From Vallitalea maricola (GTDB lineage Bacteria > Bacillota > Clostridia > Lachnospirales > Vallitaleaceae): a DNA stretch of 27,023 bases. The first letter of the stretch is position 1, and each line of letters starts with the position of its first letter. Below the pieces are notes generated by a model. That model ran no database searches. It worked only from the letters and a program-made list of their open reading frames with translations, and was not told where the DNA came from. Shown one piece after another: positions 24,041-27,023 of this stretch. The stretch spans positions 1 to 27,023 of the forward strand of contig NZ_BTPU01000047.1 of NCBI RefSeq assembly GCF_036985595.1. The letters are read 5' to 3'. The position numbers and the translations under genes are program-made.

Positions 24041-24433
24041 ATGGATAAAATTGGTGAACGATTGGAGACAGCTATTCTGAAATTACAGATTACTAAAAAA
24101 GAATTTGCCCATTCAATAGACTATTCTCCTGGTAATGTTACTGACTGGATAAAAGGCAGATATAAGCCATCTGCTAAGGCTCTTATCAATATGGAAAATG
24201 TATATAATATTTCTCAAAAATGGTTATTGTATGGTGACGGTGATATATTCGTGATTAAGAATGCATCTCCATCAAATAATGATGAAGTAACTACAGATGA
24301 ATTTGATCTATTGAACGATTATCGTAATTTAGACGATTATCAAAAAGGTAAAGTCAGAGGATATATAGATGGATTAATGGATAAATCATTATTAAGTAAA
24401 TCACATAAGAGCATATTCAATAATAGGTGTTAA
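24041..24433 (+). CDS. Phage CI-like helix-turn-helix regulator
   Basis: The 130-residue protein has an N-terminal HTH of the CI/Xre type: ILKLQITKKEFAHSI, then DYSPGNVTDWIKGRYKPSAK, and the domain-closing WLLYGDGDIF (61-70) often seen in phage CI-like repressors. The C-terminal part (about 75-130) is acidic then helical, with no peptidase domain. AGGGGG lies 7 nt before the ATG. It is likely transcribed with the 50-codon membrane ORF. Facing the minus-strand Xre gene across one regulatory region, it resembles a two-repressor switch, but no other phage gene is nearby. Confidence 0.85.
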   Translation: MDKIGERLETAILKLQITKKEFAHSIDYSPGNVTDWIKGRYKPSAKALINMENVYNISQKWLLYGDGDIFVIKNASPSNNDEVTTDEFDLLNDYRNLDDYQKGKVRGYIDGLMDKSLLSKSHKSIFNNRC

Positions 24434-24584
24434 TGTTGAGAAACAATATACTTCATATTTACTTTCATTCCTTTCGCTCAGGCTAAGTTTTACTTTGATC
24501 TCTGCTATAATAATTAAAAATATAACCAGAATACTATGGTCCGCTGGATATTTTATATATATTTCTCTTAATATAAGAAATAAT

Positions 24585-24592
24585 GCCGATAT
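24585..24592 (+). promoter_or_regulatory. Sigma-D (sigma-28)-like -10 element for the chemoreceptor gene
   Basis: GCCGATAT is the exact SigD -10 consensus of B. subtilis motility genes, 154 bp before the chemoreceptor start. The expected TAAA at 15 bp upstream is not present (TTAA is at 13 bp), so the call is tentative. A TATAAT overlaps its 3' end (24592-24597). Confidence 0.4.
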
Positions 24593-24653
24593 ATAATATA
24601 ACAATAACATTATTTTAATAAGCTACAAATATATAATATACGAAGAGAGGTGA

Positions 24654-24679
24654 ATTATAAAATTATTTAATTTTATAAT
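24654..24679. repeat. 12-bp perfect inverted repeat before the chemoreceptor gene
   Basis: ATTATAAAATTA and TAATTTTATAAT flank a 2-nt centre. The repeat is all A-T. It is preceded by an SD-like AGAGAGGTGA and followed by GAGAGGAATTTTTT, so in RNA it could form a hairpin in the leader; as DNA it could be an operator. Confidence 0.5.
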
Positions 24680-24746
24680 GAGAGGAATTTTTTAATATTG
24701 GTAGTTTATCAAACTTATATTTGACATTTATTTGGAGGAAATACAT

Positions 24747-26819
24747 ATGAAAAAAGAAAATAATAAGAACAAATTAACTAAAAACTCTAGCCATAGTTTA
24801 GCAAATAAAATATTGCTTATTATTATATCACTTCTTATTATTACCTTTGTAACAACAGGAATAATTATCAACAACAAAATCCATAATATCACAGAAAAAC
24901 TAATAAAGCAAGAAATAAGCAGTCAAGCAAAAAGTATAGGATTAGAAATTAATAATTTTTTTCACGAAAAAGCATTAATTGTTGAGACAATGTCTAACAC
25001 TAATAGCATTATTGAATATATAAAAGAAACCGAGAATTTAACTAATAGAAATCAAGCAAAAAGTGTTAACAGTTATTCTTCAGTTTTAAAAACATTGCAG
25101 AACATTAAACAATCGGATGAAGATTTAGGATTAGTATATATTGGACTAGAAGCTAACAATAACTTCGTTTCAAATGATAAAAACTTCCAGGTCAGCGAAG
25201 ATTTTTCATTATTTGAAAGAGATTGGTATACAGGTCCAATAAAGAGTAAAAAAACTTATTTTACTTCTCCCTATATAGATATAGTCACTGGAAAATTAGT
25301 AATAAGTATCGGCAATCCAATTTTTGATAATACCAAATCCATTGGTGCGACAGCTATTGATGTATCTCTTGACAAACTTTCTGAAATTATATCAAAATAT
25401 AAAATTGGTAATAATAGTTATCCTGTATTAATTGATTCAAATGGTCTAGTTATTTATCATCCAGATAGTTCTTTTATAAATACGCACTTGGGTGAAAATT
25501 CAGAAGAATTAGGTCATATTGTTGAAAATATGCTTGCTGGTAAAAATGATATAGACGAATATAAATATAATAATATAGATAATATCATAGCTTATTATCC
25601 AATCACTAGTAATAATTGGTCTGTGGCTATGGTAATAGAAAAAAGCTATGTAACTAACTATACTAACAGCATTCGTAATATAATAATTATTATTTACATT
25701 ATTGTCTGTATTCTTATTTCAACTGTTATATTTATAATCATTAAAAAGTCACTAAAATATATTCCTAACATATTGAATGGTTTAAACGATGTATCAAATG
25801 GTAATCTGCGTATTCAATTAAACAATAAATCCAATGATGAAATAGGTCAAATCGTCTCAAATTTTAATATAATGGTATCAAAGATAAAAAGCTTAGTATT
25901 AAATTCACATGATATAAGTCAAAAAGTAGGCCATTCTTCTAGTAATCTAGCATCTATATCAGAGGAAGTTAGTAATTCATCAGAAGAAATTTCTAAAACC
26001 ATTGACGAAATTGCAAGAGGAATGAGTGAGCAAGCGGCTGATACCGATAATGGAGCTCGGTTAGCTCTTAGCCTAGGCGATACCATTGATAAACTTGCTG
26101 CTGATAGTAAGGATATGATTGAAAAAGCCCAACATGCTGTTACTTCTAATGAACAAGGTATAAAAGCAGTTGAAGAATTAAAGGAAAAAACTGAGCTTAA
26201 TAACAATGCTATCGACAAAATAAAGAATGCCATAAATAATCTTGAACACAAATCAAATGATATTGGTAGTATACTTAATACTATAAGTTCCATTGCTGAA
26301 CAAACAAATTTATTATCACTAAATGCATCAATAGAAGCAGCTAGAGCTGGCGAATATGGGAAAGGATTTGCAGTTGTTGCTAACGAGATAAGACAATTAG
26401 CTGAGGGTTCTCAGAATGCTGCTGAAGAAATACAAGTTATTGTAACAAATTTGCAAGATGAAAGTAGCACTTCTGTACTTTTAATGAAGGAAGTTAACGA
26501 AAGAACAGTCATTCAATCTCAAGCAGTACAAGAAGTTAATCATTCTTTTCAACATATTAATCATGCAATGGAAGATATTAAAGTACGAATAGACAGTATT
26601 ACAGAAATAGTATCTGATATAACTGTATCCAAAGATAAAATTATTGATTCTATTCAAAACATTTCAGCAGTATCTGAAGAAACAGCAGCTTCTACTCAAG
26701 AAATAAGTTCATCTGTTCAAGAACAGTTTAATGCAATTGATGAAGTTGCTAATTCAGCAATTTCATTAAATGAACTTATTGATAATCTAAATAAGGAAAT
26801 TTCTAAATTTCAATTATAG
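24747..26819 (+). CDS. Methyl-accepting chemotaxis protein with dCache sensor (amino-acid type)
   Basis: From the ATG with GGAGG 8 nt upstream the protein has 690 residues; a TTG at 24732 lies in the SD and is rejected. Order: TM1 (about 22-43), periplasmic-type dCache_1 domain (about 45-300), TM2 (about 312-332), HAMP (about 335-385), then a long coiled-coil signalling domain with the conserved tip IAEQTNLLSLNASIEAARAG (about 516-535). In the sensor, R158-x-W160-Y161, Y176 and D205 keep the spacing of the dCache_1AA amino-acid site known from PctA; the usual first Tyr is F153. No C-terminal CheR-binding pentapeptide is present (ends EISKFQL). It should signal to CheA/CheW at the cell pole. 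The ligand is inferred. Confidence 0.92.
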   Translation: MKKENNKNKLTKNSSHSLANKILLIIISLLIITFVTTGIIINNKIHNITEKLIKQEISSQAKSIGLEINNFFHEKALIVETMSNTNSIIEYIKETENLTNRNQAKSVNSYSSVLKTLQNIKQSDEDLGLVYIGLEANNNFVSNDKNFQVSEDFSLFERDWYTGPIKSKKTYFTSPYIDIVTGKLVISIGNPIFDNTKSIGATAIDVSLDKLSEIISKYKIGNNSYPVLIDSNGLVIYHPDSSFINTHLGENSEELGHIVENMLAGKNDIDEYKYNNIDNIIAYYPITSNNWSVAMVIEKSYVTNYTNSIRNIIIIIYIIVCILISTVIFIIIKKSLKYIPNILNGLNDVSNGNLRIQLNNKSNDEIGQIVSNFNIMVSKIKSLVLNSHDISQKVGHSSSNLASISEEVSNSSEEISKTIDEIARGMSEQAADTDNGARLALSLGDTIDKLAADSKDMIEKAQHAVTSNEQGIKAVEELKEKTELNNNAIDKIKNAINNLEHKSNDIGSILNTISSIAEQTNLLSLNASIEAARAGEYGKGFAVVANEIRQLAEGSQNAAEEIQVIVTNLQDESSTSVLLMKEVNERTVIQSQAVQEVNHSFQHINHAMEDIKVRIDSITEIVSDITVSKDKIIDSIQNISAVSEETAASTQEISSSVQEQFNAIDEVANSAISLNELIDNLNKEISKFQL

Positions 26820-26846
26820 TAAATTTGTTTTCTAGATTAAGTTTTT

Positions 26847-26890
26847 AGATATGGGTAAAGTAAAATATACTGTACCCATATCTTTTATTT
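26847..26890 (+). terminator. Rho-independent terminator of the chemoreceptor gene
   Basis: AGATATGGGTA (26847-26857) pairs with TACCCATATCT (26873-26883); an inner AGTA/TACT pair extends the stem. TTTTATTT follows. It lies 28 bp past the stop. Confidence 0.85.
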
Positions 26891-27023
26891 AAATAATAGT
26901 TTCAAGAAGATATTGTAGTAATTAATGGTTATTTACATCTAGATTTCGATCAACTCTTGTTAAGGTTCAACTGGTATACTCTCCCACATCAACCGTTACT
27001 TGTTTTATTTCAATACAACTCTT
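26891..27023. other. Right edge, no gene recognised
   Basis: These 133 bp contain no supported feature. On the minus strand one frame is open for 18 codons from the window edge to a TGA at 26967-26969, too little to call. Confidence 0.5.

Larger units (their letters stand above)
24434..24746. other. Gene-free stretch upstream of the chemoreceptor gene
   Basis: These 313 bp hold no credible gene; an antisense 69-codon frame here lacks an SD. They do hold a sigma-D-like -10 at 24585, a 12-bp inverted repeat at 24654-24679, an SD-like AGAGAGGTGA at 24643 that has no ORF behind it, and a MRGIF-stop minigene just past the inverted repeat. Confidence 0.6.

Noticed and set aside
23260..24433. Prophage remnant
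   Set aside because: Two repressor-like HTH genes face each other, but there is no integrase, excisionase, structural gene or attachment-site repeat.
24401..24610. Minus-strand 69-codon frame, partly hydrophobic, overlapping the end of the CI-like gene
   Set aside because: No SD before its ATG, overlap with a well-supported gene, and its composition follows from A/T-rich spacer.
25919..26293. Minus-strand 124-codon frame inside the chemoreceptor gene
   Set aside because: Antisense shadow of the heptad-repeat signalling domain.
26967..27023. Minus-strand frame open from the right edge to a TGA
   Set aside because: Only 18 codons; no recognisable motif. It could be the tail of a gene beyond the window but cannot be supported.

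Overview
The window is AT-rich, free of rRNA, tRNA, CRISPR arrays and recognisable insertion sequences. It reads as ordinary chromosome of a low-GC, anaerobic Firmicute, most likely class Clostridia. Support comes from strong Gram-positive Shine-Dalgarno sites, the NfnAB electron-bifurcating pair, the Bacillota-style argCJBD-carAB order and Bacillota-type cardiolipin synthase and lipoprotein. Genus cannot be fixed from the sequence alone; a Vallitalea or Lachnospirales-type organism is a guess.

Layout. (1) 1-3.6 kb: a small YdcZ-type membrane transporter (-) diverges from a TetR regulator (+) that heads a tight three-gene operon with an alpha/beta hydrolase and an amidohydrolase. The operon has a TTGACA-N18-TATAAT promoter with a palindrome at the start site. 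A 99-bp element bounded by 16-bp perfect inverted repeats follows. (2) 3.7-7.5 kb (-): nfnA-nfnB, the NADH-dependent ferredoxin:NADP+ oxidoreductase, then a GH3 (NagZ-type) lipoprotein. (3) 7.7-16.4 kb (-): argC-argJ-argB-argD-carA-carB, one operon making N-acetylornithine/ornithine precursors and carbamoyl phosphate. (4) 16.6-18.1 kb (+): cardiolipin synthase with its own terminator. (5) 18.3-21.0 kb (+): argG-argH, which turn citrulline into arginine. No argF or argR is present, so ornithine carbamoyltransferase and the repressor must be encoded elsewhere. (6) 21.1-22.7 kb (-): a zinc-dependent phospholipase C-like protein and a ZIP metal transporter. (7) 22.8-24.4 kb: a cluster of very small genes: a 33-codon membrane ORF, a two-TM protein, two divergent Xre-type regulators and a 50-codon membrane ORF. 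Between the regulators lies a consensus promoter whose spacer is a palindrome. (8) 24.7-26.8 kb: a dCache chemoreceptor with an amino-acid-binding signature, preceded by a sigma-D-like -10 element.

The best-supported regulatory result is that argC and argG carry the same promoter architecture: TTGnAT, a 17-bp spacer and TATAAT, with two ARG-box-like 14-mers exactly 20 bp apart overlapping the -35 and -10 elements. Both halves of the pathway are thus probably co-repressed by an ArgR/AhrC protein. No clearly new multi-gene system is visible. The most open items are the 99-bp inverted-repeat element, the divergent small-gene/Xre switch region and the TetR-hydrolase-amidohydrolase operon of unknown substrate.
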